Source: Campylobacterales bacterium
GTDB lineage: Bacteria > Campylobacterota_A > Desulfurellia > JAADFJ01
NCBI GenBank assembly: GCA_027080125.1
Contig: JALWSW010000235.1
Location: 1 to 33,963, forward strand
Reading direction: 5' to 3'
DNA: 33,963 nucleotides
Below the pieces are notes generated by a model. That model ran no database searches. It was given only the letters and a program-made list of their open reading frames with translations, and was not told the origin of the DNA. This document shows, one piece after another, positions 16,092 to 25,046 of this stretch (its first letter is position 1; each line of letters begins with the position of its first letter). A program made the translations under genes and the position numbers.

Positions 16092-17676
16092 CGGTTCTTA
16101 CTGTCGTTGTTTTGTAATTGTTGTATATGACCATTCCAAGTTTCGCTCCTTTTGGCTTTTTTATAAACTTTTTTAAAGTATAGTCAACATCTACCTTCCT
16201 GTTTTTGGAAGATTTGCTGTTTATGGCAGCCAGATATGCCGCATATTTCAGTTCTTTTTCGGAGTATTTCCCCTTTATCAGGATGTGAGAACCAGGCACC
16301 TCTTTCGCATGAAACCATAAATCGTTTTTTCCGGCTATGCCGAAGGTTATTTTTTCATTTCCTTTTGCATTTTTCCCGATATATATGATTACCTCATCGC
16401 TAAGCTTTTTTTTGATTATATTGCCCTCAGAAGAGCTCTTTTTTCTTTTTTGAGTCCATTTCTTTTTTATCAGTCCGATTTCAGAGAGTTCCTCTTCTAT
16501 TGAAGAAAGCTCATCTTCACCGGCAGAGCGTATCAGGTCGTATTCTATCTGTTTCAAGGTTTTTAGATCGTTTTCGATTTTTCCGATTATCTCTTTTTTG
16601 ATGGCGATTGTTCTTTTTAATTTTTTGGATTTCTTGAACAGATACGACATATTTTCTAATATTGTCAACTTTGGAGAAATCTCTATTTCTTTGCTATAGG
16701 GATTATCCGGCAATATAGAGCCACGCCTATTTTTATCTAATCTCCATAGATTGGACTTGATAAAAACGGCATATTCTTCATACTTTTTCCAGTCTTTGGT
16801 TTTTTCCAGTTCTTTATAGGTATTTGAAAGTTTTTTGTTAAGCTTTTCGAGCTCTTTTGCGATGATTTTATTCAGATATTCCTTTTTCTGCGCAACGATT
16901 TTATTATCTTCTTTTGAACGCAAATATTCAAACAGCGACATAAAATCATCAAAAATTCTGCTCTTTTGCTTGATATTTATTCTAAAAGGGAAAAGTATTT
17001 CCTTGTTTTTGTAATATACGATTCTCGGCTGGAAATTTTTATTTAAAAACTGTTTTTTGAGCTCTATAAATGTTGATGTTCCGTTTTCAAGAATCAGCGA
17101 AGCTGTTTTTTTTTCTATGCCGCAGTAATATTTCATAATTTTATCTACACCAATATTTTCCGGAAGATTACTTACCTGCCAGATTGGCAGTTTATACTGT
17201 TTTATAGGTTGCGGCCAGTTTTTTCCCGCTCTTATCGCTCTTGCAGAATTTACTCTTTGAGGGGTTATCTTCAAAGCATACAAAACCTTGTTTTCCTCAT
17301 CTGCTATTATGATATTCGGATTTCTCCCCAGAAACTCAAATATCATCTTATATCGAAATATTTTGGCTCCCACGGTTTTTTTTATCTGAATTATTAAAAC
17401 CCTGTCAGGAAGAGCAGTTGTAATGTTTAGAATGGCAGAACCCGCAAGATTTTTTTTGGCATATTGATAGAACCCGTCCTTTTCGGTAATTTTCGGAATA
17501 TACTTTTGTATAAAAATTGTTTGAGGATTTAGACAGAATATTACGGTTCTGAGCTTGCGAGCCTTTTTAAATATCAGGTTCAGACGATTTTGGGAAAAGT
17601 TAATTCCTATTATTTGAGATTTTATTAGCCATCCGCGTAAAACATTGGCTAAAACCTCTAATATCAGTGCATTCAT
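16072..17676 (-). CDS. rqcH: NFACT-family ribosome quality control protein RqcH (Rqc2/FbpA-like)
   Basis: A 534-residue NFACT protein. The family recruits tRNA-Ala to stalled 50S-peptidyl-tRNA complexes and adds C-terminal Ala tails that mark the peptide for degradation. Domains in order are NFACT-N (about 1-170) with the Asp-Arg pair D91-R92 in ALPDRVLII, a helix-hairpin region, a long charged coiled coil (about 265-400), and NFACT-R with DLWFHAKEVPGSH (452-464). The D-R pair corresponds to residues known to be essential in Bacillus RqcH. It heads the rqcH-cvpA-M23-MATE-pgeF run. No strong promoter or ribosome binding site is visible upstream of the ATG. Confidence 0.9.
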   Translation of the reverse strand: MNALILEVLANVLRGWLIKSQIIGINFSQNRLNLIFKKARKLRTVIFCLNPQTIFIQKYIPKITEKDGFYQYAKKNLAGSAILNITTALPDRVLIIQIKKTVGAKIFRYKMIFEFLGRNPNIIIADEENKVLYALKITPQRVNSARAIRAGKNWPQPIKQYKLPIWQVSNLPENIGVDKIMKYYCGIEKKTASLILENGTSTFIELKKQFLNKNFQPRIVYYKNKEILFPFRINIKQKSRIFDDFMSLFEYLRSKEDNKIVAQKKEYLNKIIAKELEKLNKKLSNTYKELEKTKDWKKYEEYAVFIKSNLWRLDKNRRGSILPDNPYSKEIEISPKLTILENMSYLFKKSKKLKRTIAIKKEIIGKIENDLKTLKQIEYDLIRSAGEDELSSIEEELSEIGLIKKKWTQKRKKSSSEGNIIKKKLSDEVIIYIGKNAKGNEKITFGIAGKNDLWFHAKEVPGSHILIKGKYSEKELKYAAYLAAINSKSSKNRKVDVDYTLKKFIKKPKGAKLGMVIYNNYKTTTVRTDEIWNY

Positions 17677-17734
17677 CGATACTTTTTATGATACCTTTTC
17701 TACCTTGATAAATAGATATTTAACTATAGATCTG

Positions 17735-17770
17735 ATAAAAAATAGGATCACCTGATACCGGTGATCCTAT
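17735..17770 (-). terminator. Intrinsic terminator after rpsU
   Basis: Read on the minus strand, an 11-base perfect stem (ATAGGATCACC/GGTGATCCTAT) with a 7-base loop runs into TTTTTT. It lies 34 bases beyond the rpsU stop and separates rpsU from rqcH. Confidence 0.9.
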
Positions 17771-17803
17771 CTGTGACCATCTTAAAATCTTTTTTAAATT
17801 CTT

Positions 17804-18013
17804 TTACCTTCTATACATTCTTTCTGCTAACCGCTTCCGTTTGCGCGCTTTCTTTTTTGCTGCCATGAGCTCTCTTTTCCTTCTTTCGCTCGGTTTCTCA
17901 TAATGATCCCGCTTTTTAATCTCAGAAAGAATAGCCGCTCTTTCGCACTGTCTTTGAAAGCGTTTGTAGGCTTCTTCAAACGATTCACCGTTTCTGACTA
18001 CAACGCCCGGCAT
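17804..18013 (-). CDS. rpsU: 30S ribosomal protein S21
   Basis: A 69-residue basic protein with the S21 pattern: MPGVVVRNGESFEEAYKRF at the start, RDHYEKPSERRKRE in the middle and a Lys/Arg-rich tail. S21 binds the 30S platform near the anti-Shine-Dalgarno. It is a single-gene unit with a strong promoter (18051-18079) and its own terminator (17735-17770). The ATG is preceded by GGGGTGAT. Confidence 0.96.
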   Translation of the reverse strand: MPGVVVRNGESFEEAYKRFQRQCERAAILSEIKKRDHYEKPSERRKRELMAAKKKARKRKRLAERMYRR

Positions 18014-18050
18014 TACACATCACCCCACTTAATTATTTTAGTATCGTATC

Positions 18051-18079
18051 ATCCTATCACCCGCATAAAGAGATGTCAA
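18051..18079 (-). promoter_or_regulatory. Sigma70 promoter of rpsU
   Basis: On the minus strand a perfect TTGACA (18079-18074) is followed by a 17-base spacer and TAGGAT (18056-18051). Predicted start is about 30 bases before the rpsU ATG. Confidence 0.8.
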
Positions 18080-18099
18080 GTAGTCTAAACTTGTCCGAA

Positions 18100-18663
18100 T
18101 CAGGTTTTCTTTTTTGTTATGCTTTCATAGATTCCGATAAGTTTTTCACTTGGTTGTTTTAAGTCGTCTCTAAAGTAATAGATTATAAAAGAGGCTATTA
18201 GCGAGACAATAAATGAGCCTGCAATATCAAAAGGAAAATGTACACCAATATAAACTCTTGATATTCCTCCTATCAGAGCAAGCGCGATAAGCAAAACGGC
18301 TGGTTTTCTTGTTTTTTTAAAATAGCTCAAAAGGAATGCAATCGAAAGCATCAGGGTTGTATGATCTGAGGGAAAAGAAGCGTCAGGGGAATGAGGGATA
18401 AGAAGTTTGCCCATACCAATCATATACGGTCTTGGATGAAAATAGAATGTTGCTATAAGAAAGTTTATAGCAAGTCCGGTTACAAAAGAATATCCTGCGT
18501 ATAGCGCTATCAGCTTATCCTTATAGAACCAGAGATACAGAAGATACAGCGCAAATATTATCGGCATATATTCGGCAAATATAATGATAATCTTGTCAAA
18601 AAAATGATTGCTGCCTGCCAAACTATTTATCAGGCGGAAAAGGTAGTAGTTTATTTGCTCCAT
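18100..18663 (-). CDS. PAP2-family undecaprenyl-diphosphatase (BcrC/YbjG-like)
   Basis: A 187-residue membrane protein with about five hydrophobic helices and the PAP2 phosphatase motifs: HPRP (R78, P79), SFPSDH with H101, and SRVYIGVHFPFD with R136, H142 and D146. The PSDH variant and the FHPRP block resemble BcrC/YbjG enzymes, which dephosphorylate undecaprenyl pyrophosphate to recycle the cell-wall lipid carrier. The substrate is inferred. It begins 12 bases after dxs, whose pathway supplies the isoprenoid units of that carrier, so the pairing is functionally sensible. Confidence 0.85.
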   Translation of the reverse strand: MEQINYYLFRLINSLAGSNHFFDKIIIIFAEYMPIIFALYLLYLWFYKDKLIALYAGYSFVTGLAINFLIATFYFHPRPYMIGMGKLLIPHSPDASFPSDHTTLMLSIAFLLSYFKKTRKPAVLLIALALIGGISRVYIGVHFPFDIAGSFIVSLIASFIIYYFRDDLKQPSEKLIGIYESITKKKT

Positions 18664-18675
18664 AACAGTAAACGA

Positions 18676-20526
18676 TTATAGATTTTTTATAAGATTCAAC
18701 GCTTCTTTTACCAACGAATCGGTATCAAGACCGGATAATGACCGGAGGAGATTTTGCTCACCGTGAGGAATAAATTTATCATCTATGGCAATGACTTTTA
18801 TCGGTTTTCTTATACAGCTCTCAGCAATAATGGAGGCTATCAATTCTCCGACTCCTCCGATTTTGCTGCCTTCCTCTACGGTCATTACCGCTTTAACATT
18901 TGCAGCTGTTTTTATTATCAATTCCTTATCTATCGGTTTTATAAATCTAAGGTTAATAACCGTTGTATCTATTTTTCTTTTTTCAAGAATATCGGCTGCC
19001 TCAAGGCTGCTTTTAACCATACTGCCGCAGGCAAAAATTGCTATATCGCCTCCTTCTCTTTCAACGGTACCAGTGCCCAGGACGATTTTATTATGTTTAA
19101 TGTCAAGCGACAAAGCTTCTCCGCGTGGATAGCGAATTGCCGCCGGAGCTTTGATTTGATTTACGATTTTAATCATCTCAATAAGTTCATCTTTATCAGC
19201 GGGAGCCATTAGCACCATATTCGGAACTGGTAGAAGGTATGAAATATCAAATACTCCTTGGTGAGTTGCGCCATCGGCTCCTACGATGCCCGCTCTATCA
19301 ATCAGCAATGCCATCGGAAGATTTTGAATTGCTGCATCATGTATAACCGAGTCGTATGCTCTTTGAAGGAACGTTGAATATATTGCTACATACGGATATA
19401 TGCCGGCTGCAGACAAACCTGCAGCAAATGTTACTGCAAATTGTTCGGCTATTCCCACATCAAAAACTCTTTCAGGGAACTGCTGCTTTAATTTAGTTAT
19501 TCCTGTTCCCTCAAGCATTGCTGCGCTTATTGCTGCTCTATCTGGGTGGTTTTTGAACAATTCGAGCAGCAGGTTTCCGACAACCGAAGAATAGGATTCA
19601 GGCTTTTTTGCCGTTTTTCCTGTTTCTTTTTCAAACTTGCCTATGCCGTGAAATTTGACCGGATCCACTTCTGCGGGCTCATACCCTTTTCCTTTCTTTG
19701 TAAGCAGATGGACTATTGTAGGTCCTTTTAGCGATTTAACGTTTCCTAAAATTGTTGTTAAATCCCTAAAATTATGCCCATCTATAGGTCCGAAATACCT
19801 GAAACCCATCTCCTCGAACAGAAGTCCGGGTGAAAGAAGTTTTAAAGATACCTCAAATTTGCGTGCCATTTTTAGAAATGTTTCACTCAAGACAGGCATA
19901 CCTTTGATGATTTTTTCAAATTCGTTTCGGACTGCCGTGTAAAGATGACCGGATGATGCCTTTGAAAGATATGTGGTTATTGCTCCCAACGATTTGGATA
20001 TCGACATCTCATTATCGTTTATTATGATTGTTATATCGGAATTCATCTGGGAAGCATTATTGAGTCCTTCCCATGCGAGTCCGCTTGATAAAGATCCGTC
20101 TCCTACGATTGCCACTATCTTTTCTTTTCCATGTCTTATATCTCTTGATGCCATCATTCCAAGTGCTGCTGCAATGGCTGTACCAGCATGACCTACACCA
20201 AATTCGTCATATTCCGATTCTGCTCTGTTGGGAAAACCCGAAATTCCTTTATACTGACGCAGCGTAGATAATAGCGTTCTTCTTCCGGTCAATATTTTGT
20301 GGGCATAACATTGATGTCCGACATCCCAGACAAGCTTGTCTTTAGGCGTATCAAATATGTAATGCAGAGCAATTGTCAGCTCAACGGCGCCAAGAGAAGA
20401 GGCAAGATGACCACCGGTTTGAGAAACCGTCTCTATTATCTGCCTGCGAATCTCAGATGCCACTGTTTCCAGTTCTGAGATTCGCAGTTTTCTCAGGTCC
20501 GCCGGAGAGTTTATCTTCTCAATCAA
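18676..20526 (-). CDS. dxs: 1-deoxy-D-xylulose-5-phosphate synthase
   Basis: DXS condenses pyruvate and glyceraldehyde 3-phosphate with thiamine diphosphate, the first step of the MEP isoprenoid pathway. The 616-residue protein is full length. It shows H40 (TGGHLASSLG), WDVGHQCYAHKIL, the ThDP motif GDGSLSSG (142-149) to N172, the transketolase pyrimidine-domain VGIAEQFAV, and DRAGIVGADGATHQG. The start is TTG at 20526, 7 bases after the cpoB stop, giving the usual N-terminus. It sits after cpoB and before the PAP2 gene in the long leftward block. Confidence 0.97.
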   Translation of the reverse strand: MIEKINSPADLRKLRISELETVASEIRRQIIETVSQTGGHLASSLGAVELTIALHYIFDTPKDKLVWDVGHQCYAHKILTGRRTLLSTLRQYKGISGFPNRAESEYDEFGVGHAGTAIAAALGMMASRDIRHGKEKIVAIVGDGSLSSGLAWEGLNNASQMNSDITIIINDNEMSISKSLGAITTYLSKASSGHLYTAVRNEFEKIIKGMPVLSETFLKMARKFEVSLKLLSPGLLFEEMGFRYFGPIDGHNFRDLTTILGNVKSLKGPTIVHLLTKKGKGYEPAEVDPVKFHGIGKFEKETGKTAKKPESYSSVVGNLLLELFKNHPDRAAISAAMLEGTGITKLKQQFPERVFDVGIAEQFAVTFAAGLSAAGIYPYVAIYSTFLQRAYDSVIHDAAIQNLPMALLIDRAGIVGADGATHQGVFDISYLLPVPNMVLMAPADKDELIEMIKIVNQIKAPAAIRYPRGEALSLDIKHNKIVLGTGTVEREGGDIAIFACGSMVKSSLEAADILEKRKIDTTVINLRFIKPIDKELIIKTAANVKAVMTVEEGSKIGGVGELIASIIAESCIRKPIKVIAIDDKFIPHGEQNLLRSLSGLDTDSLVKEALNLIKNL

Positions 20527-20533
20527 TCTTGCT

Positions 20534-21376
20534 TTATTTAATTTTCGATAGATATGTTTTTGCCATCTCAGCCTGACTTGAATCGGGGAATCCCTTTACG
20601 ACCTTCTCAAGCAGATATTTTGCGTCAATAGAATCACCGAGTTTAAGAAAACAGATACCCTCCTTCAGTGTTGCTGTGGCGATTTTTTCCGAACGCGGAA
20701 ATCTTGTGACTATCTGGTCATACGCTATTATGGCACTGTCATACTGCTTCATCAAAAAATAAATCTCACCTTTAATAAAATAGGCAAGATCTATTCTTTT
20801 GTCATCAGGATTTTCCTTTATGAACTTATCTATCGTATCCAAAGCTTTCTTATATTCTTTCTTTTTAAAAAACGATTCGGCTCTGGTGTAATTATCAACA
20901 ACAACCGGTGACTTAGCGTTTTTACTTTGAGCAATATTGGTTTGTTGAGCCGGTTTAACCGGTGTTTTCGGAGGAACATTACTTAGGTTTTGATTTGCTG
21001 AGGATGTCGATTCGGCTTGCGTGGATTGAAGTAGCAATTGAATCTTGTTGATTCCAGCGGCAAGGGAGTTAATTTTTTCTTCAATCTGCTTTACCTCATC
21101 GGTCAATTTAGAAAGATTTGCAGAAAGCCCGTTAATTTTATTTTTGTTTTCATCTATGCTGTTTGCTTCCTTTTCGCTATAATGCTTAAACTCATCAAAT
21201 CTTCCGGTAAGGCGTTCTATCTTTGCAAGCATACTTTCATATTTAACAGTCAGGGTTGCATAGGAAGCCCTTAAATCGGTAATACGCTGCTGATTTTTTA
21301 TTACCTGTGTGCTTGTTGCTGCAAATACATTTGTAGAACTTATAACCAAAAGTAGTAATAATGCTATAATATTCAT
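20534..21376 (-). CDS. cpoB: Cell division coordinator CpoB (YbgF), TPR periplasmic protein
   Basis: A 280-residue secreted protein with a signal peptide (cleavage probably after NVFA at about 19), a coiled-coil region (about 25-115), a Pro/Gln/Ser linker, and three C-terminal tetratricopeptide repeats (about 160-275). This is the YbgF/CpoB layout. In E. coli CpoB coordinates peptidoglycan synthesis by PBP1B with Tol-driven outer-membrane constriction. Its place 4 bases after pal is the classic end of the tol-pal cluster. Confidence 0.92.
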   Translation of the reverse strand: MNIIALLLLLVISSTNVFAATSTQVIKNQQRITDLRASYATLTVKYESMLAKIERLTGRFDEFKHYSEKEANSIDENKNKINGLSANLSKLTDEVKQIEEKINSLAAGINKIQLLLQSTQAESTSSANQNLSNVPPKTPVKPAQQTNIAQSKNAKSPVVVDNYTRAESFFKKKEYKKALDTIDKFIKENPDDKRIDLAYFIKGEIYFLMKQYDSAIIAYDQIVTRFPRSEKIATATLKEGICFLKLGDSIDAKYLLEKVVKGFPDSSQAEMAKTYLSKIK

Positions 21377-21380
21377 AAGC

Positions 21381-21953
21381 CTATTGTTTTATCATCAGCG
21401 TAAAATGATCTCTTCGGTTTTTTGCCCAAGCTATTGGGTTGTGTGCCGGGTCGAGCGGTCTGTCTTTACCGTAGCTTACCGTGGAAATCTGGTCTTCTGA
21501 AACTCCGGCGGCAAGAAAATAGTTTTTTACAACGTTTGCGCGTCTCCAACCAAGGGCAATATTATACTCCTCAGTTCCTCTTTCGTCGCAGTTACCCTCT
21601 ATTCTGACCTTCACCCTCGGATGCTTAATTAGCCATTGAGCCATATTGTTCAGCAAAGAAAGATCACCATTTTTTATAATTGCCTTATCAAAATCAAAAT
21701 GTACGTCTTTAAATATGTTCAAGGATGCGTTTTTTATCTTATTTTTAAGCTCTCTGATACTAATTTCGGGTGTGATGATGCCTTTGGCCGTTGTTGTGGC
21801 GGCGGGTTTTTTTACAACAGGAGCAGCTACTTCGTTTGCCTGCTGCACGTTACTTCCAGCTTTGCCTTTTATCGCATGCTTAGCGCATCCTCCCGATATA
21901 ATCAATACTGAGAATATAGACACCGCAATAAACAGTTTTCCAAAACCTTTCAT
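21381..21953 (-). CDS. pal: Peptidoglycan-associated lipoprotein Pal
   Basis: A 190-residue outer-membrane lipoprotein. A signal peptide ends in the lipobox IISGGC (lipidated C23), followed by an Ala/Lys linker and a C-terminal OmpA-like domain that binds meso-DAP. The diagnostic block is GNCDERGTEEYNIALGWRRA, where GNCDERGT replaces the usual GHTDERGT. The start has GGGAGG just upstream. TolB is encoded directly before it and cpoB directly after. Confidence 0.95.
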   Translation of the reverse strand: MKGFGKLFIAVSIFSVLIISGGCAKHAIKGKAGSNVQQANEVAAPVVKKPAATTTAKGIITPEISIRELKNKIKNASLNIFKDVHFDFDKAIIKNGDLSLLNNMAQWLIKHPRVKVRIEGNCDERGTEEYNIALGWRRANVVKNYFLAAGVSEDQISTVSYGKDRPLDPAHNPIAWAKNRRDHFTLMIKQ

Positions 21954-22026
21954 TTTTTCCTCCCTTTAAATTTTTGTTTACCTGCAAACTTCATTTAACA
22001 ATTTACAAAATCGTATCTGCTACATA

Positions 22027-23313
22027 TTATCGCAAAAGCGTCGACCAATCAAGCGATCCTATATCCCCTTTTACCGAAAAAACAAGGTTTTCTTCTCCGC
22101 TGAACAGATTTGACAGATAGATGTAGGATTTTCCGCCTTCTTTCTTTACAAACGCCACAAATCTTCCCCCCGGAGACCATACCGGTGCTACGTTTGTAAA
22201 ACCGTTTGATAAGATTTTATAGCCACTTCCATCAATATTTATAGTTGCGATGTTTAAATTGCCATGTAAGCGGCTTACAAACACTATTTTTTTGCCATCC
22301 GGCGAGAGATTTGGAGATGTATTATAATTACCTTTATATGTTAAACGCCTTATGCTGCCTGTAGTCAGATTTTTCACATAAAGCTGGGGTGTTCCGAAAC
22401 GATTCGAAGTGTAAACAAGTTTATTACCGTATAAAATCGGAGATACGTTTATTGCTCCGTCATAGGTAAGTCGTTTTCTTTCACCGGTTGTCCTGTCAAG
22501 CAGATATATATCAACCGCATTGCCGTGAGGTGCTGAATACACTATAAATCTACCGTCCCTGGAGGGATATCCGCCTATATTTACACCTCCGAAATTAGCA
22601 ATCAGTTTTATATTTCCGGTTGTTATGTTGTATCTGTACAGAACGATCTTGTTGGCTTTTAACGAGCTGAAGTAGATGATCGATTTTCCTTGCCATTTAG
22701 GATGATAGCTTAAACTTTTGAAGTTTGTAATTTTGGTCAATCCGGAACCGTCAAATTCGCTTACGTAAAGCTCCCTGTAATTCCCTTTTTTCAGCGAGAA
22801 TGCAAACATCGATTCAAAAGGACCGTAATAGCCGAATAAAGCCTTGAAAATATCATCGGCTATATGATGAGCAAGCCACCCGCTCCCGTTACGACTGGTT
22901 TTGTATGATCTTGAAAAAATCTCTCCAAAAGGTATTCTGCGCGCAAATTTGATTTTGACCAGAATATCATTACCTTCGTTTATCAACGATCCATACAGAA
23001 GATAGGCACCCCCCAGACCCCCTGTACTATTAACAAGTTCAATATGATCCGCATCGAATTTTACCGGCAGCTCCGAATAGATTACATCAAAAAGATCGGT
23101 AGTGTCAAGGTCATGCGCTATTCGTTTTGATATGGAGAAACTATCGCTGTCGATAGCATGAATTTGTATCGCAATTTTTTGAAAATTCGGATTTTTTATA
23201 TCGATTTTAAATAGAGCGGCATCAGCTTGCAGATGAAAAGAAAACAGAATCGATATCCCAATGCCCACAATAATATTCAGTGCTGACTTAATCAAATTTA
23301 TCTGGCGAAACAT
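22027..23313 (-). CDS. tolB: Tol-Pal system beta-propeller protein TolB
   Basis: TolB is a periplasmic protein that links TolA to Pal during envelope constriction. The 428-residue product has an N-terminal signal sequence (to about 32), an N-terminal alpha/beta domain, and a C-terminal beta-propeller of PD40/WD40-like repeats, for example NTSPNLSPDGKKIVFVS and APVWSPGGRFVAFV. It overlaps the TolA-like gene by 26 bases and precedes pal by 73 bases. Confidence 0.95.
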   Translation of the reverse strand: MFRQINLIKSALNIIVGIGISILFSFHLQADAALFKIDIKNPNFQKIAIQIHAIDSDSFSISKRIAHDLDTTDLFDVIYSELPVKFDADHIELVNSTGGLGGAYLLYGSLINEGNDILVKIKFARRIPFGEIFSRSYKTSRNGSGWLAHHIADDIFKALFGYYGPFESMFAFSLKKGNYRELYVSEFDGSGLTKITNFKSLSYHPKWQGKSIIYFSSLKANKIVLYRYNITTGNIKLIANFGGVNIGGYPSRDGRFIVYSAPHGNAVDIYLLDRTTGERKRLTYDGAINVSPILYGNKLVYTSNRFGTPQLYVKNLTTGSIRRLTYKGNYNTSPNLSPDGKKIVFVSRLHGNLNIATINIDGSGYKILSNGFTNVAPVWSPGGRFVAFVKKEGGKSYIYLSNLFSGEENLVFSVKGDIGSLDWSTLLR

Positions 23314-24037
23314 TGCATTTTAATAATATTTCCACTATTGTCTCGTTTGAGGCTTTATATGGTGGAAACGGGGCGGCCGCTCTTACGGCATCTACACATG
23401 TTTTATCAAAATAGGCATTTCCCGAACCTTTTTTCAAACTAGTCAAGATTAGCCTCCCAGATTTTGCAATCACAATTTTCACTATAGCAGTATAATTTGA
23501 TTTTTTCAACATATATTTGTTTATTTTCCATTGCCTCTCTATGAGTGCTTTTATTAGACTTTGGTAGGTGACTCCTTTGTTTGTGATATGATTTATACTG
23601 GTTTTGATGCTTTGCAGAATATCAGCCACTCTTTTTTTAAGCTTGATTTTTTTTGTCTTCTGCTCTTGTCTTATTCTTTCCTTTATTTTATTTATCAAAT
23701 TGTTGTTTATTTTGATCTTAGGTTTTTTTGCCGGCTGCCTTTTTGCTAATCTGATTCTCTTTTTCTTCCGCACCGGTTTTTTTTTATGGCTGGTTTTTTT
23801 ATGTTGCTTTGCTTTGCGACGGATTTTCGGTGAGATTTTTTTTCTCGATTTTATTTTGCGGGTTATTGGTTTTGTGTGAGTTGATATCGATACAAGATTT
23901 ATATCTATGATGTTTGAGTTTGTTGTTCGTTTCAGACTGTATGAAGTTGTATATATCAGCACAAAGAATATAAATACATGAAGTATGAGAGAAAACAGCC
24001 AGCTAAATATCGATTTTTTGCCGTTTGAATGAACCAT
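23288..24037 (-). CDS. tolA: TolA/TonB-like energy-transducing protein with a very basic linker
   Basis: A 249-residue protein with an N-terminal membrane anchor (about 10-30), a periplasm-spanning linker, and a TonB/TolA-type C-terminal domain (about 160-249, with YTAIVKIVIAKSGRL and AAPFPPYKAS). Position between tolR and tolB makes it the TolA of this system. The linker (about 56-135) is dominated by Lys and Arg, with runs such as KKKPVRKKKRIRLAKR, rather than the Ala/Glu/Lys helix of E. coli TolA or the Pro/Glu/Lys linker of TonB. By sequence alone the C-terminus could be named TonB. The start has no good ribosome binding site. Confidence 0.85.
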   Translation of the reverse strand: MVHSNGKKSIFSWLFSLILHVFIFFVLIYTTSYSLKRTTNSNIIDINLVSISTHTKPITRKIKSRKKISPKIRRKAKQHKKTSHKKKPVRKKKRIRLAKRQPAKKPKIKINNNLINKIKERIRQEQKTKKIKLKKRVADILQSIKTSINHITNKGVTYQSLIKALIERQWKINKYMLKKSNYTAIVKIVIAKSGRLILTSLKKGSGNAYFDKTCVDAVRAAAPFPPYKASNETIVEILLKCNVSPDKFD

Positions 24038-24086
24038 CTATAAACTTTACATCGGAATACCGCTAACTGCTGCTGTATTGTTAATA

Positions 24087-24479
24087 TTAATTGACTCCCG
24101 GACGTTTGGGGGTTGTAAGGAGTCCTATTTTTTGAATACCAATCGATTTTGCCATATCTATAAATTTTACAACAGTACCGTAAGGAACAGCTTTATCTGA
24201 TTTTATCAAAATCCTCTGATTGACACTTTTGGCTAATCTGATTTTTATATCTTTTATGCTGCTTTTTACATTATTAAAATAGAAAACCCCGTTTTTATCT
24301 ATACTTATTATTATATCCTTCCTGTTTACCTTTCCCTTGGAAGATCCTGCTTTCGGAAGATTAACGTTTATGCCCCTTGTAAGCATAGGAGCGGTCACCA
24401 TAACTATTATAAGAACAACCAGAACGACATCTACAAACGGTGTTATATTAATTTGCCATATCGTTTCGTTGTTTTTCAT
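24087..24479 (-). CDS. tolR: ExbD/TolR biopolymer transport protein
   Basis: A 130-residue protein with a short cytoplasmic N-terminus, one membrane helix (about 14-34) and a periplasmic domain. The proton-coupling Asp is D17 in NITPFVDVVLVVLIIVMV, matching the conserved Asp of TolR/ExbD. The ATG begins immediately after the tolQ stop codon. It forms the TolQ-TolR stator that uses the proton gradient to work TolA. Confidence 0.93.
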   Translation of the reverse strand: MKNNETIWQINITPFVDVVLVVLIIVMVTAPMLTRGINVNLPKAGSSKGKVNRKDIIISIDKNGVFYFNNVKSSIKDIKIRLAKSVNQRILIKSDKAVPYGTVVKFIDMAKSIGIQKIGLLTTPKRPGVN

Positions 24480-25046
24480 CTATTCAAGCGATTTCAATAC
24501 CGCCTCTACTCCAAGCATAATGTCGTTAATTTTATTTTTTATTATATTATAGGCAAAAACCGCCGGAATTGCTACAAACAAACCTGCTGCAGTTGTTATC
24601 AGCGCTTCGCTTATTCCCGGAGCTATGACAGTAATATTGGTTGAGCCGGATGAGCCTATTTCCGAGAATGCGTTCATTATTCCCACCACTGTTCCGAATA
24701 ATCCAATAAACGGTGCATTTGCACCGATGGAAGCAAGCAGAGTCAGGCCTTTTGATAGCTCTGTTCTTGTTTCCTCTATATATAGCTGTTTGCTCTGATT
24801 TGCCTTGCTGAAAAAGATTGCAGTCGGAGAATATTGTAATTGGCTTGAATATGAGGCAATATCGGATATTTTGCCGCCCTGCCGGATAAACCGTTTCACA
24901 ATATTTTCTTGCTTTATTATCTCTTTTATCAAAAAATATTTTTTGAAGATAACTGTCCATGACCATATCGATAGCAACGTAAGTGCAACAAGCACCAATA
25001 CGGCAACCGTGCCAATAGAGCCAATATTTATCAGAGAACTGCTCAT
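24480..25046 (-). CDS. tolQ: TolQ/ExbB-type motor protein
   Basis: A 188-residue membrane protein with three hydrophobic helices (about 8-32, 107-130 and 140-165) and the MotA/TolQ/ExbB signatures GANAPFIGLFGTVVGIM and TTAAGLFVAIPAVFAYN. It is shorter than E. coli TolQ (230), mainly in the cytoplasmic loop. Its ATG overlaps the atpC stop as ATGA, coupling it to the ATP synthase genes. The neighbours tolR, tolA, tolB and pal assign it to Tol rather than Exb. Confidence 0.93.
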   Translation of the reverse strand: MSSSLINIGSIGTVAVLVLVALTLLSIWSWTVIFKKYFLIKEIIKQENIVKRFIRQGGKISDIASYSSQLQYSPTAIFFSKANQSKQLYIEETRTELSKGLTLLASIGANAPFIGLFGTVVGIMNAFSEIGSSGSTNITVIAPGISEALITTAAGLFVAIPAVFAYNIIKNKINDIMLGVEAVLKSLE

